Positions 1 to 8,499 of a stretch of DNA of 64,000 nt are shown piece by piece (within the stretch, counting starts at the first letter, position 1; each line of letters opens with the position of its first letter). Position numbers and translations under genes: made by a program. The notes below the pieces were generated by a model. It ran no database searches. It saw only the letters and a program-made list of their open reading frames with translations, and had not been told where the DNA came from. Source of the stretch: a virus; IMG/VR virus record IMGVR_UViG_3300008107_000019, positions 1 through 64,000 of that record. The stretch is one strand, 5' to 3'.

Positions 1-267
1 AAACAAGATAATTTTAATTATATAAAAAAAATAATAAAAAATTTTAATCAAAATATATCTTATAAAAGTGGAAAATATAATTTTAATAAAACTATTAAAT
101 GTAAAATACATAAAGATAATTACCTTAATTATATTAATCCAAAAATATGTGAAAAAAATTTTGTATCATTTATACTTAAATGTGAAGAAGTAGGGAATTA
201 TCAATTTAGTATTGAGTTTGAAGATTCAGTATTATTAAATGGAGATTTTGAAGTTTATGAATTGTAA
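1..267 (+). CDS. C-terminal part of an unidentified protein (cut by window edge)
   Basis: Frame 1 is open from the first base to a TAA at 265-267 and gives 88 residues with no start inside the window. The peptide is very rich in Asn, Lys, Ile and Tyr and ends in alternating hydrophobic and polar residues (for example FSIEFEDSVLLNGDFEVYEL), which suggests a beta-rich domain. It overlaps the next gene by 11 bases, as expected in a tightly packed phage operon. I do not recognise the family, and the function cannot be judged from this fragment. Confidence 0.6.
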   Translation, partial: KQDNFNYIKKIIKNFNQNISYKSGKYNFNKTIKCKIHKDNYLNYINPKICEKNFVSFILKCEEVGNYQFSIEFEDSVLLNGDFEVYEL

Positions 268-829
268 TGAACCAATTATTGGTGTTCACGTATATGACGA
301 TGTTTTTGATGCAACTAACTTTATTGCACAATTAGAAGAAGACTGCAAAGACGAATGGGGACCGTTATCTTGGCATGAGTCAAGAGTTGGTGAAGGTTTT
401 TATAGTGAATACAGATCATCTAGAGAATGTAGTCTCATTGAAATAATGAAACCTTATCCAAGAATTAAAATTAGTGAATATTTTTACGACGATCTTTATG
501 ACAAGATATATCCGTGTCTTCAAAATTATATAATGTCATACTCACTGCCAAGAATAGCTCATGAGCCTTTTGTTGTTCTTAAGTATATGAATGGTGGAAA
601 TTATAGAACTCACTCTGATTTTGGTCCAGATAATGGCAGAATGTTTAGCATGGTAGCGTTTCTAGATAATACAAGTACCGGTGGCAGTCTAGAGTTTCCT
701 TACTTTGATCTTCAGGTTGAAGCAAAACCAAAAAGAGTTGTGGTTTTTCCAGCTAATTTTCCATATTCACATATAGCTCATTCAGTTGATGATGGCGTTA
801 AATATTCTTTGGTATCTTGGTTTAAATAA
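257..829 (+). CDS. 2OG-Fe(II) oxygenase, prolyl-4-hydroxylase type (first copy)
   Basis: 190 residues from the ATG at 257; an ATG at 239 would add six residues but lies deeper in the upstream gene. The C-terminal half has the double-stranded beta-helix signature of 2-oxoglutarate/Fe(II) dioxygenases: HSD at residues 119-121 (iron ligands H119 and D121), GGSLEFP near 142-148, distal iron ligand H172, and K182 ten residues later as the likely 2-oxoglutarate anchor. The H-to-K spacing and the YSLVSWF strand match prolyl 4-hydroxylases. Such oxygenases hydroxylate Pro or other residues and are common accessory genes in aquatic phages. A second copy lies at 4257-4970. The substrate is unknown, possibly a phage or host protein. 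Confidence 0.85.
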   Translation: MNCNEPIIGVHVYDDVFDATNFIAQLEEDCKDEWGPLSWHESRVGEGFYSEYRSSRECSLIEIMKPYPRIKISEYFYDDLYDKIYPCLQNYIMSYSLPRIAHEPFVVLKYMNGGNYRTHSDFGPDNGRMFSMVAFLDNTSTGGSLEFPYFDLQVEAKPKRVVVFPANFPYSHIAHSVDDGVKYSLVSWFK

Positions 830-839
830 GGAGGGAATC

Positions 840-1025
840 ATGCAACCAGAAAATTTAGAATTAAATATAGACGAAGATAGTGAGATAGCTCAGCCACTAT
901 ATCTTCTTTCTTGGGCTAAAAAAACAGTTGATAATAATACAACACAAGGACTTTTTGCTGGATGTAGAGCATTTGATCAACTTGGACTATGGATAAATCC
1001 TGCTATAATAGAAGAAGAAGAATAG
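840..1025 (+). CDS. small acidic protein of unknown function
   Basis: 61 residues, starting at the ATG at 840 after a clear AAGGAGGG ribosome-binding site at 828-835 that overlaps the end of the upstream oxygenase gene. The protein is acidic at both ends and closes with EEEE. The centre contains LLSWAKK and GCRAFDQLG. No catalytic motif, signal peptide or membrane segment is visible. Its place between the oxygenase and the methyltransferase/halogenase genes suggests co-expression with that cassette. I do not recognise the family. Confidence 0.6.
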   Translation: MQPENLELNIDEDSEIAQPLYLLSWAKKTVDNNTTQGLFAGCRAFDQLGLWINPAIIEEEE

Positions 1026-1040
1026 TTAAAAGGAAAAAAG

Positions 1041-1271
1041 ATGTTAGCCTATAATAAACAAAAGCACTTAGATCATTTAAAGGAAAGAATATCTTTAATG
1101 TCTATTTCTGCTGGATTAGATTATGATTATATAGATATTAATAACTACAAGGAAATAAGAGATAACCTTAATTTAATGTTGGTACCACCAGAGTTGTTTA
1201 GAAAAAAAGTTGAGTTAAGAGCAATTATGTATAGTTACTTTTTAGCAAATGGAGAAGTTAACAATGGCTGA
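1041..1271 (+). CDS. small protein of unknown function
   Basis: 76 residues, with an AAAAGGAAAA ribosome-binding region just before the ATG at 1041. The sequence is mostly helical in character (HLDHLKERISLM, then VPPELFRKKVELRAIMY) with no recognised motif. Its last eight bases overlap the start of the methyltransferase-like gene at 1264, which points to translational coupling. It belongs to the same operon as the oxygenases and halogenase. No function can be assigned. Confidence 0.6.
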   Translation: MLAYNKQKHLDHLKERISLMSISAGLDYDYIDINNYKEIRDNLNLMLVPPELFRKKVELRAIMYSYFLANGEVNNG

Positions 1272-1995
1272 TAATACTAGTACAAATGAAGCAACATCAT
1301 TAGTCGCAACAAGAATAGGTTTAGAAATTAGTAAATGGACTGGACTTTGTGACTCTAGTGATCCATTGTTTAAGTCCGATCAAGATTTATTAAACTTTTG
1401 TGCATCAGCATATTCAGAATGGCAAAGTTTAAATTATAGTGATAGAATTCTTCAAGGTGGAGATGAGTTTTATTCAACCGCATTAATGGGTACTGAAGGT
1501 GGAGAAGCATTTCTTCCAGTAATAAAATTAGGTTTATTAATAAATCAATTATTTTTCCGTTTAGTAAAACCACAAAACAGTTTAGTAGTTCATGGTCCTG
1601 GAATTATAGCTCAAGCCAGTTTATTCTCAGAGAATGTGTATGTTCCGCACAATATCCATGTTTACTTGGCTGAAAAATATTTAGACACATCTGAACTTAA
1701 CAACGTTAATATGATTGACTATTCTGATATTTACAATAAAACCAATAACTATGACTTTGTATGCATAATTATGGGGGCAGCTTCAGATAGAGAAATGTTA
1801 GAAGCTATAATGGATAGTATTAATCCTGGTGGAATTCTAGTTTTATCTGGATCTTCTAATGGTGGAGAGCTCTATATGAATTTAGAACAATCATACGCTT
1901 ACCAAATTCATCAAGAGATAATAAATAGAGGAGATTTTAGTTTGTATAATATACCAAACTTCATGGCGCAAACAATTTGTATAAAGAATGGTTAA
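1264..1995 (+). CDS. SAM-dependent methyltransferase-like protein
   Basis: 243 residues from the ATG at 1264, preceded by GGAG at 1250-1253. The C-terminal two thirds reads as a Rossmann-type methyltransferase: a first strand plus loop LVVHGPGI (weak motif I, not the canonical GxGxG), DFVCIIMGAA as the fourth strand, and INPGGILVLSG, which closely fits the class I motif after strand 4 (usually L-K-P-G-G). The first loop is degenerate, so SAM binding is likely but not certain. The C-terminus lies just before the halogenase start, so both may work on one pathway. A catalytically altered or non-methylating Rossmann protein is the alternative. Confidence 0.55.
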   Translation: MADNTSTNEATSLVATRIGLEISKWTGLCDSSDPLFKSDQDLLNFCASAYSEWQSLNYSDRILQGGDEFYSTALMGTEGGEAFLPVIKLGLLINQLFFRLVKPQNSLVVHGPGIIAQASLFSENVYVPHNIHVYLAEKYLDTSELNNVNMIDYSDIYNKTNNYDFVCIIMGAASDREMLEAIMDSINPGGILVLSGSSNGGELYMNLEQSYAYQIHQEIINRGDFSLYNIPNFMAQTICIKNG

Positions 1996-2003
1996 CTATA
2001 CTT

Positions 2004-3485
2004 ATGAATAAAAAAATATCTATAGGAATTATTGGTTCCGGCACGGCGGGTCTATTGTCTGCCATTATGTTTAGAAATGCATTTCCACATTCTGACATTA
2101 CAGTAATTTCGTCATCTGACATAGGAATAATCGGTGTTGGAGAAGGCTCGACCGAGCATTGGAAAGAATTTATGAAGCTATGCGATATACCTCTTTTTGA
2201 CATGTTATCAAAAACTGGAGCAACTCATAAATATGGTATTAGATTTGAAAATTGGTCAAAGAAATTTCCAGATTATTTTCACTCGGTTTCAGGAGATGAA
2301 ACACTATATGCGTATGGTTTATATCCAACCTATTCAGGTTTTGTCGAACAAGAGAAAACATTAACATCGCAAACAGCTTCAGTAGGTTTGGTTCAGGATA
2401 AATTAAGAAGACAATCAACACATGATGCAGTAAACCAGTTTCACTTTGACACATTTAAATTAAACAGATACTTTTCTGAATTATGCTTTAATAGATCGAT
2501 AAGAATGATTGATGGAGAAGTAGAAGATATAAATATAGAGTCGGAATTTGGCACTATAGAGTCTGTTACATTAAAAGATGGTAGTACATTTAGTGCTGAT
2601 TTTTGGGTAGATGCCACTGGGTTTAAAAAAGCTATTATTAGTAAAGTTTCAGACGTAGAGTGGAACTCTTTTTCCGAATACCTATGCGTAGATTCTGCTA
2701 TAGCATTTCCATCAGAAGCAGATGAAAATGGTAAGATAAAACCATACACAAGAGCAAGAGCTATGTCCTCTGGCTGGATGTGGGAAATTCCGACTCAAGA
2801 AAGAAGAGGAAATGGTTATGTTTTTAGTTCTAAGTTTATTAGTCTAGAAGAAGCAATTGCAGAAGCATCAAAAGCAGTAGGCTTTGATGTAAAGCCAGCA
2901 AAAGTTTTCAAATTTGATCCTGGACATTTAAAAAAACCATGGGTTAAAAATTGCGCAGCAATTGGACTTTCCGCATCTTTTGTGGAGCCACTAGAAGCCA
3001 CTTCTATTGGAAGTACAATACAGCAAATTAAATGGTTGATTCCATCAGTTGCAAATTATAAAAAAACCAATCAGCACATGCAAGAGTTTTATAATAAACA
3101 ATTTAATCTAATGATGGATAACATTTTAAGCATGATAAGATTACATTATATGACTGATAGAGACGACACTCCATTTTGGAAGCATGCAGCTTCAAGACCA
3201 GTTAATCAGACTTTGCAGGAGTACTTAAATCTTTGGTCAGAAAGAACACCATCTAGATATGATATACCTTCTAATAATGGCGAAATGTTTCTTTCTTCTC
3301 ACATGATACATGTTGCTCAAGGTCAAAATCTTCTAAATGCCAAAGACGCAGGTTTATTTATAGATAACATGTGTCTTAGGGATCAAGTGAAAAATGATAT
3401 GTCAGAAAAGCGATTAAGTAGAAATAATCACGAATTAGTAGATCACAAAGAAGCATTGATGGAATTATATGAAATTTGGGAATAG
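2004..3485 (+). CDS. flavin-dependent tryptophan halogenase homologue
   Basis: 493 residues from the ATG at 2004. The N-terminus has the FAD-binding GSGTAG motif (residues 11-16) followed by GVGEGSTEHW (44-53), typical of the PrnA/RebH family. The halogenase-specific motif WxWxIP is present as WMWEIP at 258-263. The family region GxxxxFVEPLExTS is at about 321-334. A lysine in THKYGIRFENW (K76) aligns with the lysine proposed to bind the halogenating intermediate. The enzyme would use FADH2, O2 and halide to chlorinate or brominate Trp, an indole or a peptide-borne indole. No flavin reductase is visible nearby. Such genes are known from some marine phages. It lies in an overlapping operon with two hydroxylases. 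Confidence 0.85.
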   Translation: MNKKISIGIIGSGTAGLLSAIMFRNAFPHSDITVISSSDIGIIGVGEGSTEHWKEFMKLCDIPLFDMLSKTGATHKYGIRFENWSKKFPDYFHSVSGDETLYAYGLYPTYSGFVEQEKTLTSQTASVGLVQDKLRRQSTHDAVNQFHFDTFKLNRYFSELCFNRSIRMIDGEVEDINIESEFGTIESVTLKDGSTFSADFWVDATGFKKAIISKVSDVEWNSFSEYLCVDSAIAFPSEADENGKIKPYTRARAMSSGWMWEIPTQERRGNGYVFSSKFISLEEAIAEASKAVGFDVKPAKVFKFDPGHLKKPWVKNCAAIGLSASFVEPLEATSIGSTIQQIKWLIPSVANYKKTNQHMQEFYNKQFNLMMDNILSMIRLHYMTDRDDTPFWKHAASRPVNQTLQEYLNLWSERTPSRYDIPSNNGEMFLSSHMIHVAQGQNLLNAKDAGLFIDNMCLRDQVKNDMSEKRLSRNNHELVDHKEALMELYEIWE

Positions 3486-4275
3486 TAAAAACTACAAAGA
3501 CCTAAAAGTAAAACCAGGAGAAGTATTATTTATACCTTCTGACAATAGGCATTTAGAAATGCCACCCACAGTTAACACATCTTCAAATCCACCTGGTTGG
3601 TTTAGAAAGATGGGGAAGTTTCCGGGATCAGTAAGAAGATGTGCTGGAACAATAGATTATCTAGCTGCAGGAGTAAGCCTTCCTGCTTGGTCTAACTTTA
3701 AATTCAAGAACAAGGGCTCAGGATCTATATGGGAAGTCGCTACAGATCAATTGGATTTACCTGGCAATTATCCAATAACAGTTCAATCTTTTGATTTTGC
3801 ACAAACTGGGAAATGTCCAATGTCTGAAATAAGAGATCAAGAAGTGCAAGAAGGATGTTATCCAAAACTTGTAAATCCATGGAGAATTAAAACAGCTCCA
3901 GGTTGGTCAACTCTTATTCTTCCAAATTTATTTGAACCAAATAAAAACTGGACTGTAGTCCCAGCAATAGTCCATACTGATTTTTATCATACATTAAATG
4001 TTGTTTTGAATATCCATTCAAACGAAGATTTTGCCATACATTATGGAGATCCATTAGTTCAATTAATACCGTTTAAAAGAGACTCTGATTTCAATAAAGT
4101 TTTATTTGAAGATGAAAAAATGTTTAAATATGTTTCTTCTAGGGGTTTTGGTTCAGGCAGTTTAATTCCAACTCCTGGAGAAAGTACAGCAAGACCATAT
4201 AGAATGGAAAGAATTAAAGTAGATAAACAGATTGAAGAAGAGAAATCAAAAAGAAAATGGAAAAAAAACAAATAG
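3469..4275 (+). CDS. conserved phage protein, resembles DUF6065 family
   Basis: 268 residues; the ATG at 3469 overlaps the halogenase end by 17 bases. The sequence has the run PPGWFRKMGKFPGS followed by CAGTIDYLAAGVSLPAW, and later PWRIKTAPGWS and GDPLVQLIPF. I associate this pattern with phage proteins annotated as DUF6065, probably a cupin-like beta fold, though this is from memory. The C-terminal tail is strongly basic. Its position between the halogenase and the second oxygenase suggests a role in the same modification cassette, perhaps substrate binding. No catalytic residues can be pointed to. Confidence 0.55.
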   Translation: MKFGNSKNYKDLKVKPGEVLFIPSDNRHLEMPPTVNTSSNPPGWFRKMGKFPGSVRRCAGTIDYLAAGVSLPAWSNFKFKNKGSGSIWEVATDQLDLPGNYPITVQSFDFAQTGKCPMSEIRDQEVQEGCYPKLVNPWRIKTAPGWSTLILPNLFEPNKNWTVVPAIVHTDFYHTLNVVLNIHSNEDFAIHYGDPLVQLIPFKRDSDFNKVLFEDEKMFKYVSSRGFGSGSLIPTPGESTARPYRMERIKVDKQIEEEKSKRKWKKNK

Positions 4276-4970
4276 TATTTCCACTAGGTTTACACAATGC
4301 AATTGCATACAAAGATGGTGTTCTTTCTGATTTTTTATGTGATTCAATTATTGATTTTATGGAGAAGGAAGATAACAAAAACCTTCTTAGGGTAGGAATG
4401 ACAGCTTCAGGCGTAGAATCTGATCATAAAGTATGTACAGATGGAACTATAAGTGCATTTCATCCCGCTGTATTAGAACATCAAGCTCCAACTTTAGAAA
4501 TATTGTCTTCTCAAATATTCTCATCTTTTTCTCCTTTGGTAGAAGAATATTGCAATAACTACGAACATATGCAATTTTGGACAACTAGATTGGATACAGG
4601 TTATCAGTATCAGCATTATATTAAGAATCAGGGTTTATATAAAGTTCATGTGGACGGAAGTTCATTTGATAAACCTGGTTATTCTGAAAGAGTATTAGCA
4701 ATAATTATGTATTTAAATACCGTAGAAGAAGGTGGCGGAACAGAGTTCCCATTACATGATTTGACTATAGGTGCAGTAAAAGGTAGAGTTGCAATATTTC
4801 CAACAAATTTTAATTATCCACATTCTGGACTTAAACCAATTTCTAATGATAAATTTATAATTAGTAGTTTTATGTTTAGTCCTTTGACAAAAGAACATTT
4901 TGATAGATCTTCATATTATTGGAATGAAGTCTTGCAAAGAAACGCTGAAGCAGAAGGTATAAATGTTTAA
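4257..4970 (+). CDS. 2OG-Fe(II) oxygenase, prolyl-4-hydroxylase type (second copy)
   Basis: 237 residues; the start at 4257 overlaps the upstream gene by 19 bases. The iron and co-substrate residues are all visible: HVD at 131-133 (ligands H131 and D133), GGGTEFP at 159-165, distal H189 and K199 ten residues on. The core is YLNTVEEGGGTEFP, followed by GRVAIFPTNF, as in collagen-type and phage prolyl hydroxylases. The copy at 257-829 has the same spacing of ligands but little identity outside the core, so the two probably have different substrates. It overlaps the downstream membrane-protein gene by 8 bases. Confidence 0.87.
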   Translation: MEKKQIVFPLGLHNAIAYKDGVLSDFLCDSIIDFMEKEDNKNLLRVGMTASGVESDHKVCTDGTISAFHPAVLEHQAPTLEILSSQIFSSFSPLVEEYCNNYEHMQFWTTRLDTGYQYQHYIKNQGLYKVHVDGSSFDKPGYSERVLAIIMYLNTVEEGGGTEFPLHDLTIGAVKGRVAIFPTNFNYPHSGLKPISNDKFIISSFMFSPLTKEHFDRSSYYWNEVLQRNAEAEGINV

Positions 4971-5268
4971 AAATATAAAAATATTCTTTAAAAAAATACA
5001 AAATGCAATAAACACAATGTCCTCTAAAAATTATTGGACAAAAGCTAATATCGTTGAGGCATGGGGGTTTGGCACTAAAATAGTCATTATTTTTCCTGGC
5101 CTTCTTTTTGGCTATCAGTGGTGGTGGATATATATATTTGCATTAATTTCTAGCATAGCGTTGATTTGGTCGTCTACAGTAAAGACTCTTCCAACGATTA
5201 TTTTATTTAACGTATTGTGGGTAATTTTAGCAAGTCTTTCAATTATAAAGCATTTTTGGCAATTTTAA
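4963..5268 (+). CDS. small integral membrane protein with three predicted helices
   Basis: 101 residues. A basic N-terminus (MFKNIKIFFKKI) is followed by three hydrophobic segments at about 37-52, 53-70 and 76-95, the second starting with a YQWWW aromatic patch. It is the last gene before a change from accessory genes to virion genes. Size and topology would suit a holin or antiholin, but the same features fit many small phage membrane proteins and no lysis gene is adjacent. The function is unassigned. Confidence 0.6.
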   Translation: MFKNIKIFFKKIQNAINTMSSKNYWTKANIVEAWGFGTKIVIIFPGLLFGYQWWWIYIFALISSIALIWSSTVKTLPTIILFNVLWVILASLSIIKHFWQF

Positions 5269-5272
5269 ATAC

Positions 5273-5283
5273 TACTATATAAG
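5273..5283 (+). promoter_or_regulatory. putative promoter element TACTATATAAG before the virion gene block
   Basis: The 11-base string TACTATATAAG lies in the 28-base gap before the first virion gene. Exactly the same string occurs at 62513-62523 ahead of another probably abundant virion gene. Both are followed by a strong ribosome-binding site. It may be a -10 element of a late promoter; no clear -35 element is seen. Confidence 0.4.
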
Positions 5284-5296
5284 TAGGAGGCAGCCT

Positions 5297-5662
5297 ATGC
5301 TATATAATGATAATTTTAGTTATAGTCAAAGTGGTGTAAGCTACCAGGGTACTCTGTATCTAAATATAGATAGCGTATCTACTCCACTGATACTGCCCAA
5401 TGTTTCAATATATTATGCACAAGACGTTGACTACAGCAATGTTTCTACTATTGGACTAGTAACCATTGAATCTACATCCAGTGGCATAGTCACAATGCAA
5501 ACAACGCAGAGTCAAGCTCAAATACTGGCAGAAGTCAGTACTATATATATATTGTCGACCTCAGAAAGTTCTACGCAAGTAAACTCTCTTGTCGGGCAGT
5601 CTACTGTTGAGGTTTTTGTAACTAATAGTACACAATCCGCAGAATCAATTATTACTTATTAA
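5297..5662 (+). CDS. small Ser/Thr-rich virion protein, unknown role
   Basis: 121 residues with a near-perfect ribosome-binding site, AGGAGG at 5284-5289. The composition is rich in Ser, Thr, Val and Gln with short alternating strands (for example GIVTMQTTQSQ and STVEVFVTNST), suggesting a small beta-sandwich or a disordered virion component. It opens the structural block and lies 13 bases before the neck gene. I do not recognise a family; a minor head or neck decoration protein is a guess from position only. Confidence 0.5.
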   Translation: MLYNDNFSYSQSGVSYQGTLYLNIDSVSTPLILPNVSIYYAQDVDYSNVSTIGLVTIESTSSGIVTMQTTQSQAQILAEVSTIYILSTSESSTQVNSLVGQSTVEVFVTNSTQSAESIITY

Positions 5663-5675
5663 ATTTGGAGATAAG

Positions 5676-6473
5676 ATGTCAAGTTCCGTGCTTGTTAACG
5701 ATACCGTAAGAATTAAAGTTAAATTTGTTGACATTAATCCTTCTACTGGGGAACAAGTAGAAGTTTCTCCGGTCTCTGTATCAGTTCTTATAGAAGATGC
5801 AGCAGAAGAAGAGGTAATTAATACCGCAGCAACTTCTAAACAGAATTTATACGTTGGAGATACTGATTCCGATTACAGACCATCTGTTACTCTTAAGTCA
5901 GATGAGACGATAATCTTTGCCCCAGACGTAGATCCTCTTTATGTAGATCCAGAAGAACTTCTCTCTTTTTTCCCAGATGCATCACTCCTTGAGATAGGAG
6001 AGCTAATACATCATTACTCACTGGAAGTAAAAGAAGTTTTTAACCTTCAAGATACAGAAGATGGATCTGGAATAAGTTTTACCACAGCAGAATACATTAA
6101 AGCTTCAACTTGCTGCGAATTAAGTAGAACATATGGTTTTGGTGGAGACGACGAGCTTTCGTTGAAGTTGGCCGATCTATCTATAACAAATAGATCTAAC
6201 CCTAGAAATTCTATTAACAGAGGAAATGCAACTACGTGGTGCCAAATAGCAGCTGCCCTAAGAAAAGAATTAATGGCATCTAGAGTCGGCATGAGAGCTG
6301 TTGTTCCTAAGGGTCTACCAAATAAAAAAGTTCATGCAAACTATAAGACCGTTGATCCAGAAACTGGCAAGTTGGTTTATCTATCTGATAAAGAATTGTA
6401 TGGACCCGGCAGAACCACTCCAACGGAACCAGATGACCCAATGCCAGATAGAAAATTTAAGAAGTATGATTGA
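5676..6473 (+). CDS. head-tail connector/neck protein with N-terminal Ig-like region
   Basis: 265 residues after a GGAG site at 5667-5670. Residues 1 to about 75 look like a small beta domain (VRIKVKFVDI, VSVSVLIEDA). The middle, with VDPEELLSFFP, then HHYSLEVKEVF and AEYIKASTCCELSR, resembles helical head-tail adaptor proteins of the gp6/YqbG type. The C-terminal 60 residues are basic, Pro-rich and probably extended. It overlaps the next small gene by 8 bases, and the pair precedes the sheath-type genes, the usual position for neck proteins. The assignment rests on position and a loose fold resemblance. Confidence 0.45.
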   Translation: MSSSVLVNDTVRIKVKFVDINPSTGEQVEVSPVSVSVLIEDAAEEEVINTAATSKQNLYVGDTDSDYRPSVTLKSDETIIFAPDVDPLYVDPEELLSFFPDASLLEIGELIHHYSLEVKEVFNLQDTEDGSGISFTTAEYIKASTCCELSRTYGFGGDDELSLKLADLSITNRSNPRNSINRGNATTWCQIAAALRKELMASRVGMRAVVPKGLPNKKVHANYKTVDPETGKLVYLSDKELYGPGRTTPTEPDDPMPDRKFKKYD

Positions 6474-6843
6474 TCCAAAAAAAGCATTTAGAAAAATTCT
6501 TAGAGAATATGGCCACGATATCCTTCTGCAAAGAAGGGTTTCGGATGATTTTTTATATTCTACAAATTTTGAAAGAATAACAACAAGGCACTTTTTTCCT
6601 TCATCAGAAGTTTTAGCTCAGGCGCAAAAAGAAGACAACGAAGGCATTAATACAAACGTTGATCTTATTTTTTATTTTGAGTCAGAAGTTAATCCAAAAC
6701 AAGGTGATAGAATATATGAGGAGTCGCCTTCAAATATAAATGATCCAAACGTTTATTTAATAGATTTTGCAGCTCCAGTTAGAGGAAGAATGGGTAAAAT
6801 AGTTTATTGGACAGTTGGAGCAACCAGAGAAAGGCCTAGCTAA
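6466..6843 (+). CDS. small neck/tail-completion protein
   Basis: 125 residues. I chose the ATG at 6466, in an ATGATTGA overlap with the upstream stop, because the peptide MIDPKKAFRKILREYG has the look of a genuine N-terminus, whereas the longer open frame upstream is only a shadow of the neighbour. A helical, basic N-terminus (ILREYGHDILLQRR) is followed by strands (VDLIFYFESEV, KIVYWTVGAT). Size and position between the connector and the sheath suggest a head-closure or tail-terminator type protein. No family is recognised with confidence. Confidence 0.5.
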   Translation: MIDPKKAFRKILREYGHDILLQRRVSDDFLYSTNFERITTRHFFPSSEVLAQAQKEDNEGINTNVDLIFYFESEVNPKQGDRIYEESPSNINDPNVYLIDFAAPVRGRMGKIVYWTVGATRERPS

Positions 6844-8498
6844 TGATAATATTATCACCTGGTCAAACTGGTACATTTGAGTTTATATTTAGTGAAAATA
6901 ATACATTTTACGACCCAACATCTGGAGCTACTCCAACTGACGTTCTTATTTCAGTCCTAAGAGGTGATGCTGGAGCTGGAAGCGTAATAGATGGGCCTTA
7001 TTCCTACTTATTTCAAGACGCAACTCCAAGTGGAAACTACATAGAAAAAAGTGTTAACAACACTGTCTATTATGGAAACTTTGGTGATATCCCTGGACAA
7101 AATGTTTCTAATTTAAATGTTACAAAATTTTCATTTAACTACACTATTCCATCTAACCTGTATCCAGGAAATTATTCCGTAGTAGCAACAACATACTCTG
7201 GAGCTAGCATCATACAATACATAGCTCAGTTTCAGGTCCCGCAGTCAACTGCAATAATATCTTCACCTTATGCATCTGGGCAAAAAGATTTAACTCAATC
7301 TTTTGTGCCAGCATATGAAACCTTAGATCAATATAAAACTAACTCTGTTCTTCTAATAGGTCATGCTGACGGAATAACTTTAAATAATATTATAAGAATA
7401 TCTTCTATTCAAGAAGCAATAGACCTATTGAAGGCAAATTCGGATTCACCTTTATTAAGAGGCGTTTTTGATGCCTACGCTGCTGGTGCAAGGGATATCT
7501 ACATTTGTGCTGCAGCTCCAATGAATGAATATATTGAGGGAATACAATTAAGAAACACCGCTCAACCATTCTATTCAATGGACGACGCAACGCCTATAAA
7601 TTATAACTTTTATCAAAGATACTGGTCTAGATTAGAAGAGACCTACGAAGTGATTAAAGATTATGACTATATAGATATAATTGTTCCATTAGAGACTAGT
7701 ATTTTAAATACAGGATCTATTGATTTTGTAACCCAATTAGCAATGTATTGTCAGGATTTTCACAATAAAAGCGGGATGATACAAATAGGTGTAATAGGAA
7801 GCAGAACTGGTTCTATAACAGAAGCAGACATACAAACTTTAGAAGCTAAGCAAATATTTACATCTAAGTACACAATGTTTGATTCTCAAAATCAGATAAT
7901 TGGTGACATGGGTAGATTTATTGTTCCTGTTTATGGTGAACTAATAATAAATCATAATTTCTTAAATAGAACATACATTTCTTCTGGCGCAGCGACTGTA
8001 GCTGGAATGATTTCTTCAAATCCCGTAAATCAAAGTTTAATTAGGAAAAGAGTTCCCTCAGCATTTGGTTTGAGTGGAATTTCTTTAACTCAAGCACAAG
8101 TAGACAGACTTGATAATATTGGGGTAAACACCTTTACAAGAAGCGCAAGAACCAGAAGGGGAAACGCTTATCAAATTTACCTAACAAATGACAATACTAT
8201 GGCACACAGTACGTCTAATTATAGAAAGCTTCCTCAGATTAGACTTTGCTCTATGTTAATAAATGAGATTAGAGCTTTATCTAATAATAATATAAGTAAA
8301 TTTTCTTCTCAAAAAGCAGTAGAAGACGTTCAGCAATTATTGTCTTTTTTAAAAAGAAATAATATAATTGCAGATTATGACTTTGAAGCTTATAGCGATC
8401 AGGATATAAAAGGTAAGTTATATTTTGATATAAGCGTTGTTTCTTCTTTGGGTTTAAAGAAACTGTCTTTTAGTATATCTTCCGGCAAGGCGGCATAA
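6843..8498 (+). CDS. tail sheath-like protein with N-terminal Ig-like domain (paralogue 1)
   Basis: 551 residues. About 130 N-terminal residues form a beta domain (GQTGTFEFIF, SFNYTIP, YSVVATTYSG). The middle has the sheath core pattern with DYDYIDIIVPLE and FVTQLAMYCQ. The last 150 residues (LDNIGVNTFTRSARTRRG, then YRKLPQIRLCSMLINEIR and FDISVVSSLGLKKLSFSI) fit the conserved C-terminal sheath domain. Codon use is ordinary for this genome, unlike the more biased second sheath gene at 9318. It may be a minor sheath variant, for example at the neck or baseplate end. The stop and next start are separated by one base. Confidence 0.65.
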   Translation: MIILSPGQTGTFEFIFSENNTFYDPTSGATPTDVLISVLRGDAGAGSVIDGPYSYLFQDATPSGNYIEKSVNNTVYYGNFGDIPGQNVSNLNVTKFSFNYTIPSNLYPGNYSVVATTYSGASIIQYIAQFQVPQSTAIISSPYASGQKDLTQSFVPAYETLDQYKTNSVLLIGHADGITLNNIIRISSIQEAIDLLKANSDSPLLRGVFDAYAAGARDIYICAAAPMNEYIEGIQLRNTAQPFYSMDDATPINYNFYQRYWSRLEETYEVIKDYDYIDIIVPLETSILNTGSIDFVTQLAMYCQDFHNKSGMIQIGVIGSRTGSITEADIQTLEAKQIFTSKYTMFDSQNQIIGDMGRFIVPVYGELIINHNFLNRTYISSGAATVAGMISSNPVNQSLIRKRVPSAFGLSGISLTQAQVDRLDNIGVNTFTRSARTRRGNAYQIYLTNDNTMAHSTSNYRKLPQIRLCSMLINEIRALSNNNISKFSSQKAVEDVQQLLSFLKRNNIIADYDFEAYSDQDIKGKLYFDISVVSSLGLKKLSFSISSGKAA

Positions 8499-8499
8499 T

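Noticed and set aside
5269-5296. T4-type late promoter TATAAATA
   Set aside because: The exact T4 string is not present in this gap; only the related TACTATATAAG was found, reported as a putative element.
6301-6465. Upstream extension of the small neck gene to an ATG at 6301
   Set aside because: This part is the out-of-frame shadow of the connector gene. The ATG at 6466 in an overlapping stop/start is the sensible start.
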